Below, piece after piece: positions 15,562 through 24,822 of a stretch of DNA of 64,000 nucleotides (positions are counted from its first letter, which is position 1; each line of letters begins with the position of its first letter). The translations under genes and the position numbers were made by a program. This DNA is from JANXUC01 sp964619065 (GTDB lineage Bacteria; Acidobacteriota; Terriglobia; Terriglobales; Acidobacteriaceae), in NCBI GenBank assembly GCA_964619065.1, contig CAZUCC010000014.1, positions 1 to 64,000 of the forward strand, in the 5' to 3' direction. The notes under the pieces are model-generated. The model saw only the letters and a list, made by a program, of their open reading frames with translations, had not been told where the DNA came from and ran no database searches.

Positions 15562-18500
15562 TTGTATTTCCCCACCGATCCTAGCGAGCGGGCGATTCCG
15601 CCGCAGTCGACAGATGCCAGTTCCGACTTTCCTTCCAGCGTACCCGACGCGAATGGCATCCCGTTTCATGATCCCGCTGGTGCGAAGGTTCGGCTGGATA
15701 GCATTCGATCCCGGATTTCAACGCAGCTGTGGGAATCTCTTCTTCCCCTGCTGGCCGAATCCCCAGATCCCGATAGCGTTCTGAATTGTTTCGAGCGATT
15801 GCTTTCGGGAGAAGCCGAAATTGCGCAGCTGTTCGAACGCCATCCGCAACTCTTCCACTACTCAGCGGCGGTCTTCGGTCACAGCCGCTTTCTTGGCGAA
15901 ACTCTCCTACAAAACACGGACTTGCTGCCCGCACTCCTCCGCGAACACAATCTCCACTGGGGTTGGTCTCGGGATGACTTCCATGAGGCATGGGCACGGC
16001 TTCGAGCGCGCTTGATAGATCCGAGGCCGGAATCCGATCTTGCGCTCCTCCTCGCTCGCTTCAAACGCCGGGAGTATGTTCGTATTCTTCTGCGCGATGT
16101 GTTCAATATTGCGGCCCTGGCCGAGACTACGGCGGAAATCTCCGCTCTCTCCGACGTGTTGATTGAAGAAGCGTTGCAGGCAGCGAGCGCCAAGCTGCGA
16201 GAAAAGTATGGTCCCGCGCAGCATCTGGACGAGGCTGGAAGAGCTGTAGAAACACCATTCGCGGTGCTTTCGCTGGGAAAGCTGGGCGGCAATGAATTGA
16301 ACTATAGCTCGGATGTGGACCTGTTGTATGTGTATGGCGAGGAGCTAGCGCCGCCAGGCGCCGAGATTTCCAATCGCGAATATTTTGTACGCTTGGCGCA
16401 GGAGATGACCCAGACTCTGTCCCGCGTAACGCCGGAAGGCCCCGTGTTTCGCATCGATATGCGTTTGCGGCCTGAAGGGGCGGCGGGAGAGTTGGCACTT
16501 TCGCGCACACAAACACTGAAGTATTACTCGGAGACAGCGCAGGATTGGGAACTGCAGGCGCTCATCAAGGTGCGCTATTCCGCCGGCGACGAGGCGCTGG
16601 CTCGCGAGTGCATTCGAGGTATGCAGCCGTTCGTCTACCGTGGCGCGGAGGAGGGCGGGGAAGTGTCGAGTACGGAGTTGAGTTTTGTGGCAGTTGAGAC
16701 CGCCCTACAGGCCCGCGAGCGCATGGTGGCAAGGCGACGCCCCAGTCCGATGGCGGAGGCCACTCTCGACGTTAAGCTCGATCGTGGGGGCATTCGCGAC
16801 ATTGAGTTCCTGGTGCAGTGTCTGCAACGCGTTTATGGAGGCAGGGAAGCGTGGTTGCGGTCGCGGGGCACGCTGTTTGCCTTGCAGAAATTGCATGACA
16901 AGGGCCACATCGGTGGGCGTGATTTTCAGGAGTTGACCGGAGCGTACGAATTCTTCCGGCAAGTGGAGCACTGCTTGCAATTACGGATGGGGCAACAGAC
17001 CCATCGGCTTCCGTCCTCGCCGGAAGAGTTGCGTGTGATTCAGAGATCGCTGGCGGAGCATCCTGCGTTGCGGCACGCTCCGCAGACGCTCGAAACGGTC
17101 CTACGAGAGCGGATGACGGCAGTTCGGGATATCTACGCCCGCATCATTCATCATCAACAGTGGCGCAAGCACGAAGAGAACACAGAGGCGGAGTTTGAGC
17201 TTCGCGCCCGCCGCGAGGCCTTGGGCGAGCTGCCTTATCAGCTTATGCTGGACCGGCTGGCACAAGATGCACCACAGCTCTTCCCCCTAGCCAAGGACAC
17301 GGAGCAAGGGTCGCTTCGACGCCGCAACCTGCAACGTTTCCTGAGTTCGGTTTTCACCAGCTCCGCACGCTATGCACTTCTGCTGCGATATCCGGAAGCG
17401 TTTGGACGAGCGCTCGAACTCTTCGAAACCAGCGGATATTTGACGGACGTGCTGGTGCAGTATCCCGAGGAGTGTGCCACGCTGGCTGGGATTGGCACAC
17501 ACCCAGCGGTTGCGGAAAGCGGCTACTTGTTTGCGCCTCCCTCGCGTTGGGAAAGCGCGGTGGGCGATCCCGTATTTCAGTTTGTAGCCACGTCCAATAG
17601 CTCGGAGGCAGAGAAGCTAGCACTCTTGCGGCGGCATTACCGGCATGTGAGTTTTGTAAGCGGTGTTCACGACCTGATGGAGTTGCGGCCGGTCTACCAG
17701 TCGTTGTCGGCGCAGTCCGCCGCGGCGGACGATGCGATTAGCGCTGCACTCACGCTGGCCGGACTGCCGGAAGGATTGGCGGTGCTGGCATTGGGACGGT
17801 TGGGCGCGGCAGAGTTTGACGTGTTTTCGGATGCTGACTTGATTTTTGTGCGCGACGAGAACCTCCCCTACGAAGCCGCTAAGAAGGTGGCCGAACAGAT
17901 TGTGCACGCTCTAGCCGCGTATACGCGCGAAGGCATGATATTCCCCGTTGATGCCCGTCTGCGTCCGCGCGGAGGTGAAGGTGAGCTCGTGATTACACCC
18001 GGCGCATTGGGCGTGTATTGCGAGAACGAAGCGGAGGCCTGGGAAGCGCTCACATATACCAAACTGCGCTATCTTTGCGGTACGCGTACAGTTGCCGAGC
18101 AGGCAACGCAAGAGGCGGAGAAAGCCTTCGCGCGATTTCGCTGTGACCCCAGTTTTAGCACGGCTGTCGATGAAATGCGAGTACGGCTGGAGCAGGTGGA
18201 TCCGAACAAAAATTGGAAGAGTTCACCGGGCGGTATCTACGATATCGATTTCTTGACGGGATACCTGCTGGTGAAAGAAGGGCTTCCTCAAAAGCGCGGC
18301 TCATTGCGGGACCGTCTATGGCGCTTGGCTGACGCAGGAGCCTTGAGTAAATCGGAAGCTAGTGATCTCGATCATGCTGCAGAATTTTTGCGCACGGTCG
18401 AGCACGTAGCGGCATTGGTAGTGGGTAGGGCGCAAAAGTGGCTGCCCGCGACAGGGCAAGCTCTGGAGGCCACGGAGCGATGGACTGCGGGAGTCCTGCG

Positions 18501-18585
18501 AAGGAATTTCCCCGCAGGCCTAGCGCGGGAACTCGAAGATACGATGCGGCCAGTACGCGAAATCTACCAACGCAAACTGCAATAA
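15562..18585 (+). CDS. glnE: bifunctional glutamine synthetase adenylyltransferase/adenylyl-removing enzyme
   Basis: 1007 residues, near the family length (about 950-1000). It has two nucleotidyltransferase domains with their helical linkers: LGKLGGNELNYSSDVDLLYV near residue 240 and LGRLGAAEFDVFSDADLIFV near residue 745. Each has the Gly-Gly/Ala and paired Asp motif. GlnE adds or removes AMP at GlnA Tyr398 in response to PII and glutamine. A stop at 15541 and the lack of other in-frame starts leave TTG 15562 as the most likely start. Confidence 0.96.
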   Translation: MYFPTDPSERAIPPQSTDASSDFPSSVPDANGIPFHDPAGAKVRLDSIRSRISTQLWESLLPLLAESPDPDSVLNCFERLLSGEAEIAQLFERHPQLFHYSAAVFGHSRFLGETLLQNTDLLPALLREHNLHWGWSRDDFHEAWARLRARLIDPRPESDLALLLARFKRREYVRILLRDVFNIAALAETTAEISALSDVLIEEALQAASAKLREKYGPAQHLDEAGRAVETPFAVLSLGKLGGNELNYSSDVDLLYVYGEELAPPGAEISNREYFVRLAQEMTQTLSRVTPEGPVFRIDMRLRPEGAAGELALSRTQTLKYYSETAQDWELQALIKVRYSAGDEALARECIRGMQPFVYRGAEEGGEVSSTELSFVAVETALQARERMVARRRPSPMAEATLDVKLDRGGIRDIEFLVQCLQRVYGGREAWLRSRGTLFALQKLHDKGHIGGRDFQELTGAYEFFRQVEHCLQLRMGQQTHRLPSSPEELRVIQRSLAEHPALRHAPQTLETVLRERMTAVRDIYARIIHHQQWRKHEENTEAEFELRARREALGELPYQLMLDRLAQDAPQLFPLAKDTEQGSLRRRNLQRFLSSVFTSSARYALLLRYPEAFGRALELFETSGYLTDVLVQYPEECATLAGIGTHPAVAESGYLFAPPSRWESAVGDPVFQFVATSNSSEAEKLALLRRHYRHVSFVSGVHDLMELRPVYQSLSAQSAAADDAISAALTLAGLPEGLAVLALGRLGAAEFDVFSDADLIFVRDENLPYEAAKKVAEQIVHALAAYTREGMIFPVDARLRPRGGEGELVITPGALGVYCENEAEAWEALTYTKLRYLCGTRTVAEQATQEAEKAFARFRCDPSFSTAVDEMRVRLEQVDPNKNWKSSPGGIYDIDFLTGYLLVKEGLPQKRGSLRDRLWRLADAGALSKSEASDLDHAAEFLRTVEHVAALVVGRAQKWLPATGQALEATERWTAGVLRRNFPAGLARELEDTMRPVREIYQRKLQ

Positions 18586-18606
18586 AAACTGCATGGTACG
18601 GAGGTA

Positions 18607-18762
18607 GTGGTGCAGTTTGGATATTTCTACAAAGTTGTCATTCCGAAGCGCGGCAGTAGCGCGCGAGGAATCTGCTCTTTTACTGCCAGGAGCAGATTCC
18701 TCGCCGATAGACCCGGCTCGGAATGACAAAGCCAGAGGAGTGTATTTACGAAACTGCACCAC
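18607..18762. repeat. nested-palindrome MITE-like repeat, copy 1
   Basis: A 156-bp element in the glnE-icd gap with three nested inverted repeats, all perfect: outer 12 bp GTGGTGCAGTTT (18607-18618) with 18751-18762; middle 12 bp TTGTCATTCCGA (18635-18646) with 18718-18729; inner 13 bp GAGGAATCTGCTC (18665-18677) with 18690-18702. It would fold into one long hairpin or cruciform. A second, decayed copy lies at 28287-28450. It has no coding capacity of its own; short open frames across it are artefacts. Confidence 0.85.
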
Positions 18763-18840
18763 GACCGGTAAGGACCAATCCTCCGCTGTTTCTTTAAATT
18801 CTTTTATAATTGTCGTTTTCCTAAGCCTCGGAGGACTTTT

Positions 18841-20262
18841 ATGGCAGGTTTCTACAACGGAGTGACTGTGCCGGGTAGCGGCGCGAAGATCGGCTACAGT
18901 AACGGAAAACATCAGGTTCCTGACAATCCAATCGTTCCATTTATCGAAGGCGATGGCACCGGGCGCGACATCTGGAAGGCTTCGCAGCGTGTGTTTGATG
19001 CGGCGGTGGAGAAAGCATACGACGGAAAACGTAAAGTGGCGTGGTTTGAAGTATTTGCCGGAGAGAAGGCCAAAGCAAAATTCGATAGCTGGCTTCCCGA
19101 CGACACAGTCGAGGCAATCCGTGAGTTTCGCATCGCCATCAAGGGCCCTCTGACGACTCCGGTGGGCGGTGGTATCCGGTCGTTGAACGTGACACTGCGG
19201 CAGGTGCTCGATCTTTATTCGTGTGTGAGGCCGGTTCGCTACTACGCGGGGACTCCGTCGCCGGTGAAGCATCCTGAGAAGATGGACATCGTGATCTTCC
19301 GTGAAAATACGGAAGACGTTTACGCAGGTGTGGAATGGGAGCAGGGAACGGCGGAGTGCGCCAGGCTCATCAAGTTTCTGAACGAAGAGATGCTGAAGGG
19401 CGGCAAAAAGCAAATCCGGCTGGATTCCGGCGTTGGGATTAAACCGATCTCCATCACCGGCACAAAGCGACTGGTCCGCATGGCCATTCAGCATGCGCTA
19501 AGCAACAAGCTGAAGACCGTCACGCTGGTACACAAAGGAAACATTCAGAAATTTACCGAAGGCGCGTTTCGCAATTGGGGATATGAGGTAGCCACGCAGG
19601 AATTCCGTGGGCAGGTCGTGACCGAGCGCGAAAGCTGGATCATCGACAACAAAGACAAGAATCCCAATCTGTCGGTCGAAGATAATGCCGCCATGACCGA
19701 GCCCGGCATGGAATTTGCGCCTTCAGCATTCCGGCAAGCGGTCGAGCAGGAAGTGAAGAGCGTGCTGGACGCGATCTACGGCACGCATGGCAAGGGCGTG
19801 TGGAAAGGCAAGCTGATGATCAACGACCGTATTGCGGATTCGATCTTCCAGCAGGTGGTGACGCGGCCTGAGGAGTATTCAGTACTGGCCACGCCCAACC
19901 TGAATGGCGACTACATTTCTGACGCCTGTGCGGCGCAGGTGGGTGGGCTAGGCATAGCTCCTGGAGCTAATATTGGCGATGGCTATGCCATCTTCGAGGC
20001 GACTCACGGAACAGCTCCGAAGTACGCAGATAAAGACGTGATCAATCCGGGGTCGGTCATCCTCTCCGGCGTCATGCTATTCCGGCACATTGGCTGGAAC
20101 GAGGCTGCGGACCTGATTGAGCAGGGCATGGAGAAGACGATTCTGCAGAAGAAAGTTACCTATGATTTCGAGCGTCTGATGGAAGGCGCAACTAAGGTCA
20201 AGACAAGCGAGTTCGGCGACCACATTATCGGGAACATGGCGACGAAGGTAGCGGCGGACTAG
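18841..20262 (+). CDS. icd: isocitrate dehydrogenase (NADP+)
   Basis: Oxidises isocitrate to 2-oxoglutarate and CO2. 473 residues, start with CGGAGGA 6 nt upstream. It has the N-terminal FIEGDGTGRDIWKAS, FRENTEDVYAG, a central KGNIQKFTEGAFRNWGYE, and the C-terminal metal and cofactor region NLNGDYISDACAAQVGG followed by FEATHGTAPKYA. The chain is longer than the E. coli enzyme (416). It is followed by mdh 75 nt later, so the two TCA dehydrogenases may be co-transcribed. Confidence 0.96.
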   Translation: MAGFYNGVTVPGSGAKIGYSNGKHQVPDNPIVPFIEGDGTGRDIWKASQRVFDAAVEKAYDGKRKVAWFEVFAGEKAKAKFDSWLPDDTVEAIREFRIAIKGPLTTPVGGGIRSLNVTLRQVLDLYSCVRPVRYYAGTPSPVKHPEKMDIVIFRENTEDVYAGVEWEQGTAECARLIKFLNEEMLKGGKKQIRLDSGVGIKPISITGTKRLVRMAIQHALSNKLKTVTLVHKGNIQKFTEGAFRNWGYEVATQEFRGQVVTERESWIIDNKDKNPNLSVEDNAAMTEPGMEFAPSAFRQAVEQEVKSVLDAIYGTHGKGVWKGKLMINDRIADSIFQQVVTRPEEYSVLATPNLNGDYISDACAAQVGGLGIAPGANIGDGYAIFEATHGTAPKYADKDVINPGSVILSGVMLFRHIGWNEAADLIEQGMEKTILQKKVTYDFERLMEGATKVKTSEFGDHIIGNMATKVAAD

Positions 20263-20337
20263 CTTCGAGCGGCACAATTTCTATTTTAGTTTTTGTTCCA
20301 TTTCTGCTCCGTAAAACGGGCCAAGCGAGGACTCATC

Positions 20338-21264
20338 ATGCGTAAGAAAGTTTCAGTGGTAGGTTCGGGCAACGTCGGCGCGACAGCCGCGCACTGGATT
20401 GCCTCGAAAGAGTTAGCGGATGTTGTGCTCATCGATATTCTGGAGGGCATTCCGCAGGGCAAAGGACTCGATCTGCAACAGGCAATGCCGATCGAGAAGC
20501 GGGATTCCCACATTCAGGGAACGAACAGCTACAAGGACACGGCGGGGTCCGATATCGTCGTGATCACGGCGGGCATTCCACGCAAGCCCGGCATGAGCCG
20601 CGACGATCTTCTCAACACGAACTACAACATCATGAAGAGTGTAGTCACGGAGGCGATCAAGTACTCGCCAGGCTGCATTCTAATCATCGTTTCAAATCCG
20701 CTGGATGCCATGGCGCAAACAGCCTACAAGCTAAGCGGCTTCCCGCGCAATCGCGTGATCGGCATGGCAGGCATACTGGATTCGGCTCGCTTCCGCACAT
20801 TTATCGCGGACGAGCTTGATGTGAGCGTGGAGAACGTGACCGCGTTCGTTCTGGGTGGACATGGGGATACGATGGTGCCACTACCACGCTATTCGACGGT
20901 AGCTGGCATTCCAATCACAGAGTTGATCGGAGCGGAGAGGCTTGCTGCTTTGGTGCAGCGCACCCGGGATGGCGGCGCTGAAATCGTGAAATATCTGAAG
21001 ACTGGCAGCGCTTATTACGCGCCATCTGCCGCCGCTACCGAGATGGTCGAAGCGATTCTCAAAGACAAGAAAAAGATCCTGCCCTGCGCGGCCTACCTCG
21101 ATGGCGAATACGGCATCAAGGGACTATACGTTGGCGTGCCGGTAAAGCTGGGCGCCAAGGGAATCGAGCGGATCATCGAAATCAAACTCACTTCCGATGA
21201 GCAGGCGGCCCTTAACAAGAGCGCGGAGGCGGTTAAGGAATTGGTGGGCGTGATTGGCGTTTAG
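20338..21264 (+). CDS. mdh: malate dehydrogenase, LDH-like type
   Basis: Interconverts malate and oxaloacetate with NAD. 308 residues from the ATG at 20338 (GCGAGGA upstream); an upstream start at 20293 would only add an unrelated tail. Seen: the NAD-binding VVGSGNVGATAAHW, Asp in VLIDILEG (NAD rather than NADP), the substrate-binding IPRKPGMSRDDLL, VSNPLDAM and the catalytic His in VLGGHGDTMVPL. The arginine in place of the lactate dehydrogenase glutamine favours malate. Confidence 0.95.
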   Translation: MRKKVSVVGSGNVGATAAHWIASKELADVVLIDILEGIPQGKGLDLQQAMPIEKRDSHIQGTNSYKDTAGSDIVVITAGIPRKPGMSRDDLLNTNYNIMKSVVTEAIKYSPGCILIIVSNPLDAMAQTAYKLSGFPRNRVIGMAGILDSARFRTFIADELDVSVENVTAFVLGGHGDTMVPLPRYSTVAGIPITELIGAERLAALVQRTRDGGAEIVKYLKTGSAYYAPSAAATEMVEAILKDKKKILPCAAYLDGEYGIKGLYVGVPVKLGAKGIERIIEIKLTSDEQAALNKSAEAVKELVGVIGV

Positions 21265-21447
21265 CCGAAACTCGGGTGGACAAATAGTGCGGGGGCTTAA
21301 TCCTTTCCGCTGACGTATCGAGCCGTTGGTCCGAGTAGCCCGTAATCGGGCACTTATCCAGAGACCTTGACCACAAGATTGCCGTGGCCTATGATTCGTG
21401 CCCTGAAGCGAATCCCAAACTCCCAAACAGCTAAGGAGGAACGAGCC

Positions 21448-22032
21448 ATGAAGACAACTCTATCCGGGGTGGCGGTGATCGTCGTGCTGTGGTGCGCGGT
21501 CATGGGCGGCAGGTTCAGCTCTGCACAAGACAAGCAGGACAAGTACACTCTGCAGGTGCCGGGCGGGCTCGCGTTCTCTGAGATCAAGGGATACGAACAA
21601 TGGCAGGTAGTCGGCCCCAGCCTCACAGAAGCCGCAAATGTGATCCGAGTGATCCTCGCCAATCCCGTGATGATCAAAGCCTACCAGGAGGGCATTCCCG
21701 GCAATGGCAAGCCTTTCCCCGACGGCTCCACGATTGTGAAGCTGGAGTGGAAACTGAATAAGCTAACGGATCCCCCTTTTTCCGCGAAGACTCCGGACAC
21801 GGTTCCTGGCGACCTGACGGAGGTCGAGTTCATCGTGAAGGACAGCAAGAAATTCTCGGACACGCACGGATGGGGATATGCCATGTTCGACTATGACGCA
21901 GCATCCGGAACGTTCGCGCCAGCCACGTCGGCCAGCAAGCCGCCGCAGGGGCACGACGCCAAGTGCGGCGCCGCATGCCACACGCTGGCGGCATCAAAGG
22001 ATTACATTTTCACGGCATACGCCAAAAGGTGA
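21448..22032 (+). CDS. cytochrome P460-family c-type cytochrome
   Basis: 194 residues from the ATG at 21448 (AAGGAGGA upstream), with a signal peptide (to about residue 27) and one heme motif near the C-terminus. I read that motif as KCGAACHT, that is C-x3-C-H. The body (FSEIKGYEQWQVVG, VMIKAYQEGIPGNGKPFPDG, DTHGWGYAMFD) is the P460/beta-sandwich family, some of whose members oxidise hydroxylamine. Function here is unknown. It stands alone after mdh. Confidence 0.85.
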   Translation: MKTTLSGVAVIVVLWCAVMGGRFSSAQDKQDKYTLQVPGGLAFSEIKGYEQWQVVGPSLTEAANVIRVILANPVMIKAYQEGIPGNGKPFPDGSTIVKLEWKLNKLTDPPFSAKTPDTVPGDLTEVEFIVKDSKKFSDTHGWGYAMFDYDAASGTFAPATSASKPPQGHDAKCGAACHTLAASKDYIFTAYAKR

Positions 22033-22155
22033 ACCCCAATAGACGCCCTCCGAGTCTCGATTCGTCAGCACTCCGGAAGGAATTTTTGCGATAGTTAGTG
22101 CTTATGGGGCCTAACTCGGCGTTTGTACACGATTCTGCTTTGGGACCTTTCGACG

Positions 22156-22683
22156 TTAAACTTTTTCGATCTTCACCGCGCTCAACTTGATTTCCTTCCG
22201 CGGACGGTCCTGCCCATCCCGCGGCACGCTGGTGATCTTATCCACCGTCGCTTGTCCTTCCACCACTTCGCCAAAAATGGTGTGCTTGCCCGTCAGCCAG
22301 GTCGTTGGAGCTACTGTGATGAAGAACTGTGAGCCGTTGGTGTTCGGTCCGGCATTGGCCATAGCGAGCTTGCCCGACACGTCGAATTTGTGCGGCGAAC
22401 CCTTGGTTTCGTCTTCGAACTGGTAGCCGGGACCGCCCATGCCGGTGCCTTGCGGATCGCCGCCCTGAATCATGAAATTGGGAATCACGCGGTGGAACAC
22501 GGTTCCGTCGTAAAGTTTGTTGGTGGTCTTCTTGCGGGTGTTGGGATGGGTCCACTCACGTTTGCCTTCGGCGAGTTCAACGAAATTGGCGACGGTCTTG
22601 GGGGCATCTTTCTCGAACAGACGGCAGACAATCGTGCCCTCTGTGGTTTCAAATGTTGCGTACAGGCCTGGTTGGCGGGACAT
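22156..22683 (-). CDS. peptidyl-prolyl isomerase, cytoplasmic cyclophilin
   Basis: 175 residues with no signal peptide. Core cyclophilin motifs are intact: the catalytic Arg in FHRVIPNFMIQGGDPQGTG, the hydrophobic pocket NTNGSQFFI and the Trp-bearing WLTGKHTIFGEV. It speeds proline isomerisation during folding. The next gene upstream is a second cyclophilin that is secreted, 124 nt away on the same strand. Confidence 0.92.
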   Translation of the reverse strand: MSRQPGLYATFETTEGTIVCRLFEKDAPKTVANFVELAEGKREWTHPNTRKKTTNKLYDGTVFHRVIPNFMIQGGDPQGTGMGGPGYQFEDETKGSPHKFDVSGKLAMANAGPNTNGSQFFITVAPTTWLTGKHTIFGEVVEGQATVDKITSVPRDGQDRPRKEIKLSAVKIEKV

Positions 22684-22807
22684 GGAATCCTTTCTGATAG
22701 CAGGGAACTAGCCTGCATGGTGCGCATGCAGCACGGCTTTGGAACCGTGCCGTACTGAGAAATTGGAACTTCGAATCTTAGCTTTATAAAACAGTAAGCC
22801 TCCAACC

Positions 22808-23572
22808 TTACTGCGGGTTAGCTGCTGGTTTCTTGGATGTAGTTCCCGCCGGTGGTTTTGCGCCACCGGGGTGGACGGTATGCCGTGTGCTTGAGGCAGG
22901 AGCCGCGCCACCACGCATAATGGTCACATGAACAATCCGCACCGCGTGTAGCGGACGGTCCCGGTCGTCTTTAGGCAGGCGGGCGATCTTCTTCACCAGC
23001 GCCACGCTGGCATCGTCGCATTGGCCGAAGATCGTGTGGTGGCCACTCAGGTGAAAGCTGTGCGTTGAATCCTCGGTGATGAAGAACTGCGAGCCATTCG
23101 TGTTGGGGCCGGAGTTTGCCATCGCCAGACGGCCGGGGCGATCGAACTTGAGTGTGTCGACAAACTCGTCCTGAAACCGGTAGCCGGGATCGCCTGTACC
23201 CGTTCCCAACGGGTCTCCCCCCTGAATCATGAACTCGGGGATTATACGGTGGAAAATCGTCCCATCGTACAGCGGCGTGTTGTGCTTGGTGACACCGCTG
23301 GCCGGATTCTTCCAGTCTTTCTTGCCGGTGGCGAGGCCGATAAAGTTCTCCGCTGTGATGGGCGTTTCTTTTTCGAAGAGCGTGCAACGCAGCGTGCCGG
23401 CAGTGGTGTTGAAGACGGCGACGGGGTTCCCGGAAGGAGCCGCTGCGGGCGTCTTTACGACTCGCCGCATGGTTGTCGGCTGTTTGGCGACCGGTTTTGC
23501 CGACGGGGCCGCCTGGCCGAACAGGCTAATAGCACTGCCAAGAATGGCAGCATAGAGCAGTATCTTGCGCAT
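22808..23572 (-). CDS. peptidyl-prolyl isomerase, exported cyclophilin
   Basis: 254 residues: a signal peptide (about 1-22, ending LFGQAAP), a basic Ala/Pro linker, then a cyclophilin domain with FHRIIPEFMIQGGDPLGTG, NTNGSQFFITED and LSGHHTIFGQCDD. A tail of about 40 residues is rich in Gly, Pro, Ala and Thr. It should act in the periplasm, as the paired counterpart of the cytoplasmic enzyme at 22156-22683. Confidence 0.9.
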   Translation of the reverse strand: MRKILLYAAILGSAISLFGQAAPSAKPVAKQPTTMRRVVKTPAAAPSGNPVAVFNTTAGTLRCTLFEKETPITAENFIGLATGKKDWKNPASGVTKHNTPLYDGTIFHRIIPEFMIQGGDPLGTGTGDPGYRFQDEFVDTLKFDRPGRLAMANSGPNTNGSQFFITEDSTHSFHLSGHHTIFGQCDDASVALVKKIARLPKDDRDRPLHAVRIVHVTIMRGGAAPASSTRHTVHPGGAKPPAGTTSKKPAANPQ

Positions 23573-23707
23573 GGATATTCCTCGCTGGGAATTTATTGGT
23601 TACGGGTAAGACTGCCTTTAAATTGTACGACAGCGGCGCGGAAAAACATCTTAATAACCCTGGAACATCTCATCGACCAGGCGGGTGAATCTCGCTATGA
23701 GTTTGGT

Positions 23708-24604
23708 TTATTGCCCGTCTGGTTTATCAGGCTGCGGTGCAGTAGGTAAGAGGTCGTTCGTCGGAAGAAGGTTCGGTAGAAGCTCGCTGGGTTGCAAGGT
23801 ACCAGGTTGAACTGCATCCGGCTGGAGCGCACGGGGTTCGTTCACTAGCTTAGGCTCCGCTTGCAAGCCCTCCGGCGGACGCTCAACGGCGACCTCGCTC
23901 TTGTCGCGCCACTCGGTATAGCGATCGGAGACCATGATGTGGAACACCCACTGGCGGCGTTCTTCTTCCGGCTCGACCAGCCCGGCGGCCTTCATGGGAA
24001 CCAGATAGCCTTGTACCCACTTAATTTGGGCCTTGCTCATGCCGCGGCGCTGGAGATCGACGGTCACTCCGGCGAGATGGGAAGAGGCAATTTCGCCTTC
24101 CGCAGGAGCGGCGTTGCGATTGTGGCGGCGCAGCTTCTTCTGCACGAGCACGGTGCGTACCGCAGAGTTCACTTGAATCTGATCTCCGAACTGCTGGTGG
24201 TAGGCTGTGGCCAGGTCTTCGACAAAGTCACGCGTCCAGGGACGGCAATAGCGGCGGTCGGGATCGAGGCGCGGATCGATGCGCAGGGTTTCGCCGGGAA
24301 TGATGGGCACCAGCTTGCCCTCCAGCTTCAACTGCTCAAGCTCGGCATCGTCCTGAATGCGCGGCAATTCCAAGCGGTCGATTTCTGCATTCTGCTTCAA
24401 GAGCGAGTCGTGGGAAGGACGAAACACCGGGTTCCAGAAGATGCGGCGCCAGCGGCGATGGTGGTGTCCTGTGCTTTGTGCAGTTAGGGAAGTCCGTAAA
24501 GGTTTTTGTCGATGATGGCGGCGCGTCGAAACTCGGGCGATGGCTGGACTGAAGCCGCACCAGAGGAGAATCACCAGAGTTAGGACGAACGCGCGTCGTA
24601 CCAT
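23708..24604 (-). CDS. DUF5715 secreted protein, M15-peptidase-like
   Basis: 298 residues with a signal peptide and a basic linker. The core has YCRPWTRDFVEDLA, QVNSAVRTVLVQKKL, SSHLAGVTVDLQRRGMS and WVFHIMV. The His...Asp...His spacing is that of zinc D-Ala-D-Ala peptidases of the M15 type, and the family as a whole is labelled DUF5715. A role in peptidoglycan trimming is an inference. The C-terminal 60 residues are a low-complexity tail rich in Pro, Leu and Gln that could be a spacer. Confidence 0.75.
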   Translation of the reverse strand: MVRRAFVLTLVILLWCGFSPAIARVSTRRHHRQKPLRTSLTAQSTGHHHRRWRRIFWNPVFRPSHDSLLKQNAEIDRLELPRIQDDAELEQLKLEGKLVPIIPGETLRIDPRLDPDRRYCRPWTRDFVEDLATAYHQQFGDQIQVNSAVRTVLVQKKLRRHNRNAAPAEGEIASSHLAGVTVDLQRRGMSKAQIKWVQGYLVPMKAAGLVEPEEERRQWVFHIMVSDRYTEWRDKSEVAVERPPEGLQAEPKLVNEPRALQPDAVQPGTLQPSELLPNLLPTNDLLPTAPQPDKPDGQ

Positions 24605-24822
24605 AAGTTAAAGAATAACGTGAAGTCTATATTGCTTAATTACTTAAAACGATGGCCTAGTTTACACGTTTTCCACAGTTTACGTATCGCCCAAAAGAGA
24701 GTACCAAAGGTTACTAACGAGCCATCCGAAAGAGCGAGGAATTGAGGGTATACTTCGGATCAAGTTCCGGTCAAGCCTCGGAAAAACAGGCAAAAACCAA
24801 GCTAAAAATGCACCCGAACTGA

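Noticed and set aside
18520..19494. 324-codon open frame on the - strand
   Set aside because: Antisense to icd and across the palindromic repeat; no family signal.
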